From the NCBI GenBank assembly GCA_963678705.1, contig OY783205.1, positions 9,300,001 through 9,364,000 of the forward strand: a DNA stretch of 64,000 nucleotides, read 5' to 3'. Origin of the DNA: Panorpa germanica (Eukaryota; Arthropoda; Insecta; Mecoptera; Panorpidae). The notes beneath the pieces were generated by a model. It was not told the origin of the DNA, did not search any database, and saw nothing but the letters and a program-made list of their open reading frames with translations. How positions within the stretch are numbered: the stretch's first letter is position 1; every line of letters starts with the position of its first letter. The position numbers and the translations under genes were made by a program. Shown piece after piece: positions 50,692 to 59,784 of the stretch.

Positions 50692-51381
50692 AGCAAAAAA
50701 CAAACTCTTTCTGTAAAGAATGTAGATAATCAAAGTAATAATTACACTAATAATTCAAAACATGGATCACTTTTACCAAACGACATTAGATGCATTATTT
50801 GTGGACCTTCAAACTGTGGAAAAACTAATGTTATGTTTAATCTAATTGAACATCCAAATGGGTTGCGATTTAAAAATATATACATTTATTCAAAATCTTT
50901 ATATCAACCAAAATATAAAATATTACAACAAATTATGAAGAATATTAATGGTATGGGATACTATACATACACTGACAATGAAGAGATTATTAGACCTGAA
51001 GATGCTAGCCCAAATTCTATAATTATATTTGATGATGTTGCTTGCGATAAACAAAATAATATTCGAAATTTTTTTAGCATGGGCCGTCATAATTTGATAG
51101 ACTCTTTCTATTTATGTCAGACTTACAGCAAAATTCCAAAGCAATTAATACGGGATAATACTAATTTTATTATATTATTCAAGCAAGATGACTTAAATTT
51201 AAAGCATATATATGATGATCATGTTAACTTTGACTTTCCAAGTTTTCTAGAGTTTAAACAAGTTTGTAATTTATGTTGGGATTCAAATAAATATTCCTTT
51301 ATGGTAATAGATAAAAATAGTGACCTAAATAAAGTGCGATACAGAAAAGGATTTGATATGTTTTTAGATATAACCAAGTAA
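50692..51381 (+). CDS. ATPase: FtsK/HerA-type genome-packaging ATPase
   Basis: The open stretch carries a Walker A motif, GPSNCGKT, at 50803-50826 and a Walker B, SIIIFDDV, about 60 residues further on. It also has a sensor-like segment SFYLCQTYSKIPKQLIRDN. This is the A32-like packaging ATPase found in Polintons, adenovirus-like elements and large DNA viruses, which drives DNA into the capsid. The first in-frame Met (50833) lies just after Walker A, so the true start is unresolved; the frame is open from 50692. The length is close to the family's usual ~200-250 residues. It is followed by a 42 bp minisatellite and the DUF8207-like gene on the same strand. Confidence 0.85.
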   Translation, partial: SKKQTLSVKNVDNQSNNYTNNSKHGSLLPNDIRCIICGPSNCGKTNVMFNLIEHPNGLRFKNIYIYSKSLYQPKYKILQQIMKNINGMGYYTYTDNEEIIRPEDASPNSIIIFDDVACDKQNNIRNFFSMGRHNLIDSFYLCQTYSKIPKQLIRDNTNFIILFKQDDLNLKHIYDDHVNFDFPSFLEFKQVCNLCWDSNKYSFMVIDKNSDLNKVRYRKGFDMFLDITK

Positions 51382-51451
51382 CCTTTACAATAATAATCAG
51401 TGTTGAGGTAACCATCTTCATAATAACATGCATTTATTATCTTAATAAACA

Positions 51452-51645
51452 TTGATTACGTTCAAATTATGTTTAAATTACATTAATTACGTTCCCATTA
51501 CGTTGAATTTACGTTCAAATTACATTGATTACGTTCCCATTACGTTGAATTTACGTTCAAATTACAGTGATTACGTTCCCATTACGTTTAATTTACGTTC
51601 AAATTACGTTCCCATTACGTTGAGTTTACGTTCAAGTTGCATAAA
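51452..51645 (+). repeat. 42 bp minisatellite between ATPase and DUF8207-like genes
   Basis: Nearly four copies of a 42 bp unit built from alternating attacgttccc and tttacgttcaa blocks, ending just 15 bases before the ATG at 51660. Because 42 is a multiple of three it stays open as a 71-codon repetitive frame (51452-51667), probably by chance. It fills the intergenic gap and could hold promoter elements; no function can be shown. Confidence 0.9.
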
Positions 51646-51659
51646 GTTTACATGTAACC

Positions 51660-52835
51660 ATGTTTAAATCAAAGAAGCGTGCAAAAAATACTGTGGTTAA
51701 AATAAAGACTCCTCCTACCAGATTTAAAAAAAGGAATAGTAAACGTAAAATAATAAACAATACGACTAATGATGAAGATAAAAAATTAACACGCGATATT
51801 ATTAAAGCAAGCGATTCTATAAGACAAAAGTATCTCGCATTAAAACTAGAGGAATCTGAGGCACAAAGGTACTTTGACAAACAGCTTGAGCCAATAACTA
51901 CACCACTAAATATACTAGCTAATAAAAGTACTTCCAATATTAAATTAGCGCAACCAATCAAACAAGATATTGATACAAAACCGTATGATTTCAAGGTTTC
52001 AACGCAAGAACCAACAATGGAACTTAGTCAGTTAGATGATGAGGTTTTTGAAACAAATGAACCCTTAGAATATAGTAGAGTACAAGATCCAAACTTATTT
52101 AAGACATCTATAAAACTGTCTGAAGTTGAAGAAAATCTTAAAAAACAAGTTGATAAATACGCCTTTCAATATTTAATTGATTTTAATAGACGAGAAGGTG
52201 ATCCAAGTATATTTGATCATACATTTGGTATAAATTTAGAAGATGGTAATTTAATATTAGGAAAAACACTGGTTACGTTTGATAAAGAGGGTATTATAAT
52301 AGGAAATAAAAAATATAAGTCATCCCCCGGATTATATGAATTGCTTTTTAAAATAGATCCAAGCACAAATATTTATAGTGAGGAAGATTTAGAGGATTAT
52401 AAAACAATTTTAAATGATACTAATGCACATAGAACATTATATTTACCTAGTGGTAAAATTAAATCTAACAAAGGTATAAAATATAAAAAAATTCTATCGC
52501 TATTATTTCCTCCTCAAACAAAATTAAGTGCCCCAGCGTCTTCAACACCATATTCTTCAGAAAGATTACAAAACGTTCGATCAAGACTTTTGCAGCATAC
52601 GTCCTCAGTTGGTTTACAAAATAATAAACATTTTGGCAAAGGTTTCAATAACCTTATTCCAAATTATATGACTTTCAATAAAAATCCAAAAGATTACATT
52701 TATTGGGATAATCCAAACGAATTAGTTGAAAGATTACGACTACTTATTAGTTCAAAAACGGCTGACAATACATCACATGACAATGAAATTATTTCAATAG
52801 TTGAAGAATTAAAAGAAGCTAATATTATTATATAA
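51660..52835 (+). CDS. Conserved Polinton protein with DUF8207-like domain
   Basis: A 391-residue open frame. The N-terminus is strongly basic (residues 1-30, SKKRAKN, RFKKRNSKRK), fitting DNA binding or nuclear entry. The middle (~180-275) holds the block DHTFGINLEDGNLILGKT, then GLYELLFKIDP, then EEDLEDYKTIL, which I recall as the DUF8207-type domain common in arthropod Polinton genes. The C-terminus (~345-391) has the conserved YWDNPNELVERLRLLI and HDNEIISIVEELKEA. It looks whole. Its molecular role is not known; its constant place next to the ATPase and integrase suggests a core replication, packaging or virion function. The DUF number is from memory and should be confirmed by a domain search. 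Confidence 0.7.
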   Translation: MFKSKKRAKNTVVKIKTPPTRFKKRNSKRKIINNTTNDEDKKLTRDIIKASDSIRQKYLALKLEESEAQRYFDKQLEPITTPLNILANKSTSNIKLAQPIKQDIDTKPYDFKVSTQEPTMELSQLDDEVFETNEPLEYSRVQDPNLFKTSIKLSEVEENLKKQVDKYAFQYLIDFNRREGDPSIFDHTFGINLEDGNLILGKTLVTFDKEGIIIGNKKYKSSPGLYELLFKIDPSTNIYSEEDLEDYKTILNDTNAHRTLYLPSGKIKSNKGIKYKKILSLLFPPQTKLSAPASSTPYSSERLQNVRSRLLQHTSSVGLQNNKHFGKGFNNLIPNYMTFNKNPKDYIYWDNPNELVERLRLLISSKTADNTSHDNEIISIVEELKEANIII

Positions 52836-52891
52836 ATACTTAAACACATTCCCTTCTTTTTCATTAATTTATAACTACTCATGTAAGTAAT

Positions 52892-53119
52892 ATGACTATT
52901 AACAAATTTGGAGTACACATACATAAGAAAAAAATTACTCGGCAGGAAACAGTATCAAAAAATGATTTAATTATTATAGATAGACGTTTAAAAGCTGCAG
53001 AGAAAGATATTCATGATGCTTATATTAATAACTTTCAAAATTTTATTGAAGTAAATAAAAAAATTGCAACATTAATTACAGAATTAAAAACAAAACATAG
53101 TTTAGATATTAGTTCTTGA
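52892..53119 (+). CDS. Small coiled-coil Polinton protein, 75 residues
   Basis: Open frame with a predicted helix from about residue 25 to 70 (IIDRRLKAAEKDIHDAYIN, then KKIATLITELKTKH), charged and heptad-like. The N-terminus MTINKFGVHIHKKK is basic. It lies between the DUF8207-like gene (56 bp upstream) and the integrase (22 bp downstream), all plus strand. Similar small frames precede integrase in other arthropod Polintons as I recall, so a real gene is likely, but function is unknown. Confidence 0.5.
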   Translation: MTINKFGVHIHKKKITRQETVSKNDLIIIDRRLKAAEKDIHDAYINNFQNFIEVNKKIATLITELKTKHSLDISS

Positions 53120-53141
53120 TAAATTTTGTGTAATAATAAGT

Positions 53142-54071
53142 ATGAGCAAAACAAAAATAGGTATAATTAATGAGTTACATAAACCTGCACTTAAAAACTA
53201 TAAGCGTAGACATGTAATCATAAAAGGTCTAAATGATTCTTGGCAAGCTGATTTAGTAGAAATGATTCCGTATGCAAAAGAAAACAAAGGTTACAAGTAT
53301 TTACTCACAGTAATTGATATATTTTCTAAATATGCATGGGCAGTTCCAGTAAAATCAAAATCTGCAAAAGACGTTACTGTTGCATTTGAAAATATTTTAT
53401 TAAAAAATAAGAATAAGGTTCCGAAAAACTTACAAACAGATAACGGAAAGGAATTTTATAACACTGAATTTAAAAAAGTTATAGATTCGTATGATATAAA
53501 CCATTATAGTACATTTAGTAATATGAAAGCATCGATTGTTGAAAGATTTAATAGAACTCTAAAAAATGCCATGTGGAAAGATTTTAGTATAAAAGGCAAC
53601 TATAATTGGATTAATAACATTGATGCACTTGTTAAGAAATATAATAATACTCATCATTCAACAATTAATATGAAGCCATCTCAAGTATCAATAAAAAATG
53701 AAAAAAAATTATTAGGAAATGTATACAATAGAATAAAAAGGGTCGGTTTAAGTCGATATAAAGTTGGAGATTATGTTCGTTTAAGCAAAACCAAATCATT
53801 ATTTGCAAAAGGGTATACTCCTAACTGGGGTACCGAAATATTTACTATATCAAAAGTACAACTAACTAATCCAGTCACATATTTACTTAATGATTCTCTT
53901 GGCCAATCAATTGCAGGCGCGTTTTACGAACAAGAACTACAAAAAACAAAATATCCAGATATATATCTAGTTGAGAAAGTTTTACAGAAAAAAGGAAAAA
54001 GAGTTTTTGTAAAGTGGTTAGGTTTAGATAAATCTCATAACAGTTGGATAGATGCTAAAAATATTGTATAA
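53142..54071 (+). CDS. INT: Polinton integrase with C-terminal chromodomain
   Basis: A 309-residue open frame. The retroviral-type DDE core spans ~33-180 with Asp37 (WQADLVE), Asp100 (LQTDNGKEF) and Glu134 (IVERFNRTL), the last two separated by 33 residues. Residues ~200-250 are an SH3-like C-terminal region (YKVGDYVRLSK), and residues ~273-309 form a chromodomain (YLVEKVLQKKGKRVFVKWLG, ending SHNSWIDAKNIV) of the kind that reads histone marks. The enzyme joins element ends to target DNA, producing the 6 bp duplication seen here. All catalytic residues are present and the gene looks whole. It is convergent with the POLB gene, whose end lies 66 bp away. Confidence 0.92.
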   Translation: MSKTKIGIINELHKPALKNYKRRHVIIKGLNDSWQADLVEMIPYAKENKGYKYLLTVIDIFSKYAWAVPVKSKSAKDVTVAFENILLKNKNKVPKNLQTDNGKEFYNTEFKKVIDSYDINHYSTFSNMKASIVERFNRTLKNAMWKDFSIKGNYNWINNIDALVKKYNNTHHSTINMKPSQVSIKNEKKLLGNVYNRIKRVGLSRYKVGDYVRLSKTKSLFAKGYTPNWGTEIFTISKVQLTNPVTYLLNDSLGQSIAGAFYEQELQKTKYPDIYLVEKVLQKKGKRVFVKWLGLDKSHNSWIDAKNIV

Positions 54072-54136
54072 CATTTTAAATAAATAAAACTATTGGTTAT
54101 TATAAATATGTATTTATTTTTACATTAAAAATATAC

Positions 54137-55165
54137 TTATAACAATAAATCGCTCTCACTAAAACTATCAAAACCCCAAGGCAAAGTATCTGTACTGTTT
54201 TTTATAATACACCGTTTATCATCAAAAGGACTTAAAGCAATTTTTGTTTGCTTAATAGAGTACACATTATGCAATTTTGAAACTATTTCTCTTTGAGTAC
54301 AGTTTTTTTCATTTAAAGTTCTTAAACAATTTTCATAATCTTCAAAAGAAATATGGTTTTTCACTACACTTGTCTTTATTCCTTTTATTTTTTTTATAAT
54401 GGCATTATTATTAACTTTTATTGTATACATTTTCGATCTTAGTCCTATAAAGTGAGTCATAATTTTACCGTTATTTTCATCCTTCATTAAACCCAATACC
54501 TTTTTATTTACACGGGGAATATTATATTGATTATTTTCTTTATAATCACTTGTATCAAACTTATTTATATCCCGTTTTATAGTTTCATAAATATCTGATG
54601 TAATAATTTCATATATTAACGAGTCAGTATCAATATATAATAACTTTAAATTATTATTAAAAAATTCTTTTTGCATATAATTGTAATGAAAATCATACAT
54701 TACTGTTTTAGATAAATCTAATATTGAAAAGCCAACATATATAGGTTTATTAAATGTAATATTAGGTTTTAAAAGTTCAATAGCCACAACATTTTTATTA
54801 AAAATTGTTCGGCTATGAAAATTAGGTCGTGCTATTAAACTTTTTACTCCATATCGACCACCCCATTTTGTTTTTAATTTTATATCACGATGTTTTCTAA
54901 CATTTTCCATTGTCTTACCAAATACACTATTATTCATTAATTTATACAAGTTTTTTTCAAAATCATTGGTAGCCATTTTTCTTTTTTCTGTACTTAAATC
55001 GATATAGTTTTTTAGCCACGGTGATTGACTAAATTTTAAAACTCGATGTATTTTTGATACTTGCATTCCTAAATGTATACATTGCTTTAAATTACTATAA
55101 TGAATTATATATTTCTCCTTATCATATAAAGTAGTTAAAAGTTTTTTATGTTTACTTCCTGGTGC
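54137..55165 (-). pseudogene. POLB: DNA polymerase B, C-terminal part (palm/thumb), cut off by Copia
   Basis: The C-terminal ~340 codons of a protein-primed family B polymerase. Visible are the motif B region [15 protein letters not shown] (about 54905-54950) and the motif C catalytic YIDTDSL (about 54618-54640), followed by the thumb. The strand continues, after the nested Copia, into the N-terminal part at 59785-62551; the 5 bp AATAC duplication confirms that the two parts were one gene. The enzyme would copy the linear element using a protein primer. Because of the Copia insertion the gene is disrupted. Confidence 0.93.
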
Positions 55166-55170
55166 AATAC
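55166..55170 (+). repeat. Copia left target-site duplication
   Basis: AATAC immediately before the 5' LTR; it matches 59780-59784. Confidence 0.93.
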
Positions 55171-55381
55171 TGTTGGAATTACAATACATTCATTCTTAAA
55201 TTAAATTACTTAAACTTGTTTTGTTTTTGTTTATATAAAAAAAAAAAAATATATTAAAATTCAATTGTTTTATGTCTATAAGAAATATTGTCTGAGGACT
55301 TTCTGTATAATTTCAGTCTGAGGACTTATTAATTAATAAAATATTTAATATATAACTGTGCATATAATATCTGCTTCAATA
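55171..55381 (+). repeat. Copia 5' LTR
   Basis: 211 bp, starting TGTTGG and, judged from the target duplication, ending TTCAATA rather than the usual CA. It contains a 13-A run at ~55237-55249 and two copies of ctgaggactt (near 55292 and 55318). Confidence 0.93.
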
Positions 55382-55397
55382 GGTTATGGGACCAAGC
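55382..55397 (+). promoter_or_regulatory. Copia primer-binding site
   Basis: ggttatgggaccaagc directly after the 5' LTR. It resembles the copia primer site, which pairs with an internal part of initiator tRNA-Met rather than its 3' end. Confidence 0.7.
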
Positions 55398-55416
55398 TTT
55401 AATTAAAAAAATTAAT

Positions 55417-58400
55417 ATGACGACATCAGTGAGTGCTACAAGATTTGAGCTGTTGAGTAAGGACAATTATGAAGCCTGGAAAATTCATGTTGAGGCGCTA
55501 TTGATCAAAAATGATTTGTGGGAATATGTCAGTGGTGAAAAACCGATTCCTGTTGCTGCGGAAAATAATCAAGAAGAAAGAAATGGATGGATAAAAATTG
55601 ATCGTAAAGCTAAGTCAGAAGTAATATTAGCAATTAGTTCAACGGAATTGCAGCATGTCCGAGGTTGTAATACTTCTCATGAAGTTTGGCAAAAACTTGC
55701 CTCAGTTTATGCTTCCAAAGGACCTGCAAGAAAAGCTTTATTACTTAAGCAACTTATGCTTCACAAGATGTCTGAAGGTGGTGATGTCAGGGATCATGTA
55801 AACAAGTTTTCGGATATAGTTGATCGACTTGGAGCTATGGATATTGAAGTGAATAAAGATTTATTGTCTGTAATGTTATTATATAGTCTACCAGATAGCT
55901 ATGAAGGTTTTAAATGTGCTATGGAATCACGTGATGAACTCTTGGAGGTTGAAGCTCTTAATGTTAAGATACTTGAGAAGAGTGAAATTGGTTCAAATTC
56001 AGTTGTTGAGTTAGCTGGAAATGTAAGGGCTGAAAATCAACCGAGTTACAAAAATATTTTTAAAGGATATTGTTTTAAATGTGGAAAACAAGGACATAAG
56101 TCTCCTGAATGTCCAACTCAATTGAAACCAAATTTCAGAAGAAATAGACCAGATAGACAGAATAGATACACACAAGAAAACCAATGTTCTCAAGCGGATA
56201 ATGATACTTTTGCAGTATTTAATGTTGAATTTGCTGGTAGTGTTCCAAGTTGTCGACCTTGGATTCTTGATAGTGGCTGTACAACACATTTATGTGGTGA
56301 TAAACAATTATTTAAGTCTTTAAATGAAGAAATTAGTGGGAAAATAAATTTGGCTAATCAAGCAAATAGTGAAATCAAAGGAAAAGGTACTGTTAATTTG
56401 TCGATTAGTAATGGTAAACAGCTGAGGTCAGTAGATTTTTCAAACACATTATTTGTACCAGATTTAAGGTCAAATCTAGTATCAGTTGCTAAAATTACTA
56501 ATAAGGATCATGAAATTCTATTTAAAAAAGATTCAGCTGTAATTATGGATATGACTGGAAATGTTAAATTTGTTGCTGAAAGGCGTGGTGATCTCTATTA
56601 TTTACAAGAAGGTAATGAAGAAGCTTGTATTGGAGAAGATAAAGCTAATTCTGAGTTATTGATGTGGCATTGTCGTATGGGTCATTTAAATGCTAAGGAT
56701 TTATTTCGGGTGATTAATCAGAATACTACAAGTAAAGTAACCTCTGAACAATTGAAATGTTTGTCAAGATGTGAAGTGTGTCTACGAGGCAAGATGACAG
56801 GGTTACCGTTTTCAGTAAGTGAACGACAGAGTGAAGAACTTCTTGAAATAGTTCATACAGATATTGTTGGACCGTTTAGGACACAATCAGTGAATGGAGC
56901 AAAATATTTTATTACATTTATTGATGATTATTCTCGATGGTGTGAAGTATACTTTCTTAAACAGAAGAGTGGTGCACTAGAAGCTTTCAAAATGTATCAA
57001 AATCAAGCTGAACGTATGACAGGGAAGAAGATTAAGTATCTTCAAAGTGATAATGGTAAAGAGTATTGTAATACTGAGATGGATTCTTTCCTGCGTAATC
57101 AAGGTATTCAACGTCGATTAAGTGTTGTAAGAACACCTCAGCAAAATGGTGTTGCTGAACGTTTAAATCGAACATTAGTTGAAATGGGACGATGTTTATT
57201 ACTTCAATCAAATTTATCGGATATGTTTTGGACTGATGCTGTAGCTACAGCATGTCATTTGAGAAACAGATGTCCTTCAAGAAGTATTAATGGAGATACT
57301 CCTTATCAGAGATGGTTCAACAGGGATAAAGTTCATTTAAATTATTTACGAGCATTTGGATCAACTGTATATGTCTTAGATAAAGATCCAACAAAAGGCA
57401 AATTATCTGATAGATCAATGAAAGGAATTTTTGTAGGTTATCCACGTGAATCAAAAGGATACAGAATTTGGTTGCCAGAAAAGAGAAAATTTATTGTTGC
57501 TCGTGATGTGAAATTTATTGAAGATAATGTTACTACAGTTTTAAAGAACCAAGAGATTAAACAGCTGATTATTAATGATTTTGAAAACAAGGATAAACCA
57601 TGGATTGAATTGATAACAGGATTTAAAATTAGTAATGAGACAGAAACTTTAGATGGAATTCCAGAAGAAAATTTAGAAGATAATGAAGAAAATGAAAATT
57701 CATCTGGTATTCAATCATCTATTCAAGAAACTCCTAGAAGAAACTCAAGAGAATATACTAGAGAAGAAAGAAGAGGACCAGGAAGACCAAAATTAATTAA
57801 AACAGGTTTGAAAGGACGTCCCAGAAAATTATTTTCAAAAGTTAATAATTGTGAAGTTAAAGAAAGGATTGAATCTGATTCTAATGAAGATGATAATGAT
57901 AATGATAATATATTTGTTGGAGTAGCTGAAGTTAAATTGGAAGATGCTATTAATTCTCAAGAGTGTGCTGAATGGAAGAGAGCAATTAAATCAGAAGTCA
58001 TAAGTTTATTAAAAAATGATACTTGGAATATTGTAAAATTACCTGAAGGTCAAAGTGTTGTGGGAAGTCGAATGATTTTAACAAATAAATTTGGATCAGA
58101 TGGGCTTATTGAAAAAAGAAAAGCTCGTATTGTTGCAAAAGGTTATAGTCAGAAATATGGTATTGATTATGATCAAACTTTTGCTCCAGTTGCAAGAATG
58201 GAATCAATGAGACTTTTAATTGCATTGTCTGTGGAATTAAAACTTGTAATAAGACAATTTGATGTTGTAACTGCCTATTTAAATGGAATATTAGAAGAAA
58301 ATGTTTATATGGAAATACCGGATATGCTACATGAAATTTTGATGTGGATAATTGATGATAGTCAGGTGTCTGAAGAATTAAAAAATAAAGCTACAAAAAT

Positions 58401-59538
58401 GTTAAAATGTATTGAAGAAGGAGGTGATGTTTGTAAATTAAATAAAGCTCTATATGGTCTTAAACAAGCTGCTCGACAATGGAATGAAAAATTATCAAAT
58501 AAGTTGGAAAGTATTGGACTAAAGTCAACAAAAAAGGAGAGTTGTTTGTATTATGCAAAACGTGGTAAAGATATTTTATTATTTCTAGTTTATGTTGATG
58601 ATTTCTTAATTGCATCATCAGATGTTGATTGGATTGATGAAATTAAAATTAAACTACAAGAAGAATTTGAAATTAAGGATCTAGGTCTTGCAAAACAATG
58701 TTTGGGAATAGAAATTAATCAATCAGATCAATATATTTTTATTAATCAATCAAGATATATTATCAATTTACTTAAAAAATATGAAATGAATAATTGCAAT
58801 CCAGTTAAAACGCCAGCAGAATTACAAAAGAAGAAAATATTTTATTCAACTGAAAAAGAAGAAATTAATAGTAAATTTTATAGAGAAGTTATTGGAGCAC
58901 TAATGTATTTAGTGGTTGGAACTCGACCAGATATTGCAAATACTGTTTCAAGATTAGCTCAATTTGTAAACAAACCAAGTAAACAAGATTGGTTGGGAGT
59001 TAAGAGAATATTGAGATATTTAGCTGGTACAATAGAATTAGGAATACTTTATACTAAAGAAACAAAATCTATGATTGGATACTGTGATGCTGATTGGGGA
59101 GGTTGTCTTGAAGATCGAAGATCATATTCTGGATATGTATTTATGTTGGCAGGGGGTGCTGTGAGCTGGAAATCTCAAAAACAAAGAACTGTGGCACTTT
59201 CATCTACTGAATCAGAATATGTTAGTTTATCAGAAGCTGTAAAAGAAGCAATATATTTAAATGATTTATTGACTGAACTAGAGCAAGAAAAATTTTTGAA
59301 AATTAAAATATTAATTGACAATCGTGGAGCTGAACAACTGGCAATGAACTCGATTTATCATGCACGTACAAAACATATAGATATTCGTCATTATTTTGTT
59401 CGTGATGTAGTTGATGAAGGAATTATTAAATTACGTCATGTATCAACTAATGAAATGGTTGCGGATATTTTAACAAAAGCACAGCCAAGAGAGTTACATG
59501 AAAAATTCACTGAAGGATTGGGACTTCAAATTATTTAA
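55417..59538 (+). CDS. Copia gag-pol polyprotein, 1,373 residues
   Basis: One open frame, the usual length for the family. In order: Gag with UBN2-type region (residues ~1-200), a CCHC zinc knuckle CFKCGKQGHKSPEC (~218-231), aspartic protease with DSG at ~285-287, a GAG-pre-integrase HHCC zinc site (~415-455), integrase core with HTDIVGPF, QSDNGKEY and QNGVAERLNRTL (~475-590), an acidic/basic linker, reverse transcriptase with YVDDFLIA near residue 1059, and RNase H with CDADWGG near residue 1221 and SSTESEYVSL further on. All catalytic motifs are visible and the frame is uninterrupted, as expected for such a recent insertion. The ATG lies 35 bases after the 5' LTR. Confidence 0.97.
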   Translation: MTTSVSATRFELLSKDNYEAWKIHVEALLIKNDLWEYVSGEKPIPVAAENNQEERNGWIKIDRKAKSEVILAISSTELQHVRGCNTSHEVWQKLASVYASKGPARKALLLKQLMLHKMSEGGDVRDHVNKFSDIVDRLGAMDIEVNKDLLSVMLLYSLPDSYEGFKCAMESRDELLEVEALNVKILEKSEIGSNSVVELAGNVRAENQPSYKNIFKGYCFKCGKQGHKSPECPTQLKPNFRRNRPDRQNRYTQENQCSQADNDTFAVFNVEFAGSVPSCRPWILDSGCTTHLCGDKQLFKSLNEEISGKINLANQANSEIKGKGTVNLSISNGKQLRSVDFSNTLFVPDLRSNLVSVAKITNKDHEILFKKDSAVIMDMTGNVKFVAERRGDLYYLQEGNEEACIGEDKANSELLMWHCRMGHLNAKDLFRVINQNTTSKVTSEQLKCLSRCEVCLRGKMTGLPFSVSERQSEELLEIVHTDIVGPFRTQSVNGAKYFITFIDDYSRWCEVYFLKQKSGALEAFKMYQNQAERMTGKKIKYLQSDNGKEYCNTEMDSFLRNQGIQRRLSVVRTPQQNGVAERLNRTLVEMGRCLLLQSNLSDMFWTDAVATACHLRNRCPSRSINGDTPYQRWFNRDKVHLNYLRAFGSTVYVLDKDPTKGKLSDRSMKGIFVGYPRESKGYRIWLPEKRKFIVARDVKFIEDNVTTVLKNQEIKQLIINDFENKDKPWIELITGFKISNETETLDGIPEENLEDNEENENSSGIQSSIQETPRRNSREYTREERRGPGRPKLIKTGLKGRPRKLFSKVNNCEVKERIESDSNEDDNDNDNIFVGVAEVKLEDAINSQECAEWKRAIKSEVISLLKNDTWNIVKLPEGQSVVGSRMILTNKFGSDGLIEKRKARIVAKGYSQKYGIDYDQTFAPVARMESMRLLIALSVELKLVIRQFDVVTAYLNGILEENVYMEIPDMLHEILMWIIDDSQVSEELKNKATKMLKCIEEGGDVCKLNKALYGLKQAARQWNEKLSNKLESIGLKSTKKESCLYYAKRGKDILLFLVYVDDFLIASSDVDWIDEIKIKLQEEFEIKDLGLAKQCLGIEINQSDQYIFINQSRYIINLLKKYEMNNCNPVKTPAELQKKKIFYSTEKEEINSKFYREVIGALMYLVVGTRPDIANTVSRLAQFVNKPSKQDWLGVKRILRYLAGTIELGILYTKETKSMIGYCDADWGGCLEDRRSYSGYVFMLAGGAVSWKSQKQRTVALSSTESEYVSLSEAVKEAIYLNDLLTELEQEKFLKIKILIDNRGAEQLAMNSIYHARTKHIDIRHYFVRDVVDEGIIKLRHVSTNEMVADILTKAQPRELHEKFTEGLGLQII

Positions 59539-59558
59539 ATTGTTGAAATGAATGTCTT

Positions 59559-59565
59559 GAGGGGG
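59559..59565 (+). promoter_or_regulatory. Copia polypurine tract
   Basis: gaggggg, two bases before the 3' LTR, the expected place for plus-strand priming. Confidence 0.75.
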
Positions 59566-59567
59566 TG

Positions 59568-59779
59568 TGTTGGAATTACAATACATTCATTCTTAAATTA
59601 AATTACTTAAACTTGTTTTGTTTTTGTTTATATAAAAAAAAAAAAAATATATTAAAATTCAATTGTTTTATGTCTATAAGAAATATTGTCTGAGGACTTT
59701 CTGTATAATTTCAGTCTGAGGACTTATTAATTAATAAAATATTTAATATATAACTGTGCATATAATATCTGCTTCAATA
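59568..59779 (+). repeat. Copia 3' LTR
   Basis: 212 bp, identical to the 5' LTR except for a 14-A run in place of 13. Confidence 0.95.
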
Positions 59780-59784
59780 AATAC
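59780..59784 (+). repeat. Copia right target-site duplication
   Basis: AATAC immediately after the 3' LTR; the POLB frame continues from here. Confidence 0.93.

Larger units (their letters stand above)
55171..59779 (+). mobile_element. Copia-type LTR retrotransposon, looks whole, very young
   Basis: Total 4,609 bp, with LTRs of 211 and 212 bp that are identical apart from one A in a homopolymer run, a 5 bp target duplication AATAC, a primer site and polypurine tract in the right places, and one uninterrupted gag-pol frame. The LTR start tgttggaatt and the primer site ggttatggga resemble insect copia, which primes from an internal fragment of initiator tRNA-Met. It lies in the Polinton POLB gene in the opposite orientation. 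LTR identity implies insertion too recent for mutations to accumulate. Confidence 0.97.

Noticed and set aside
51452-51667. A 71-codon repetitive frame
   Set aside because: It is the in-frame translation of a 42 bp minisatellite, with no sign of coding constraint.
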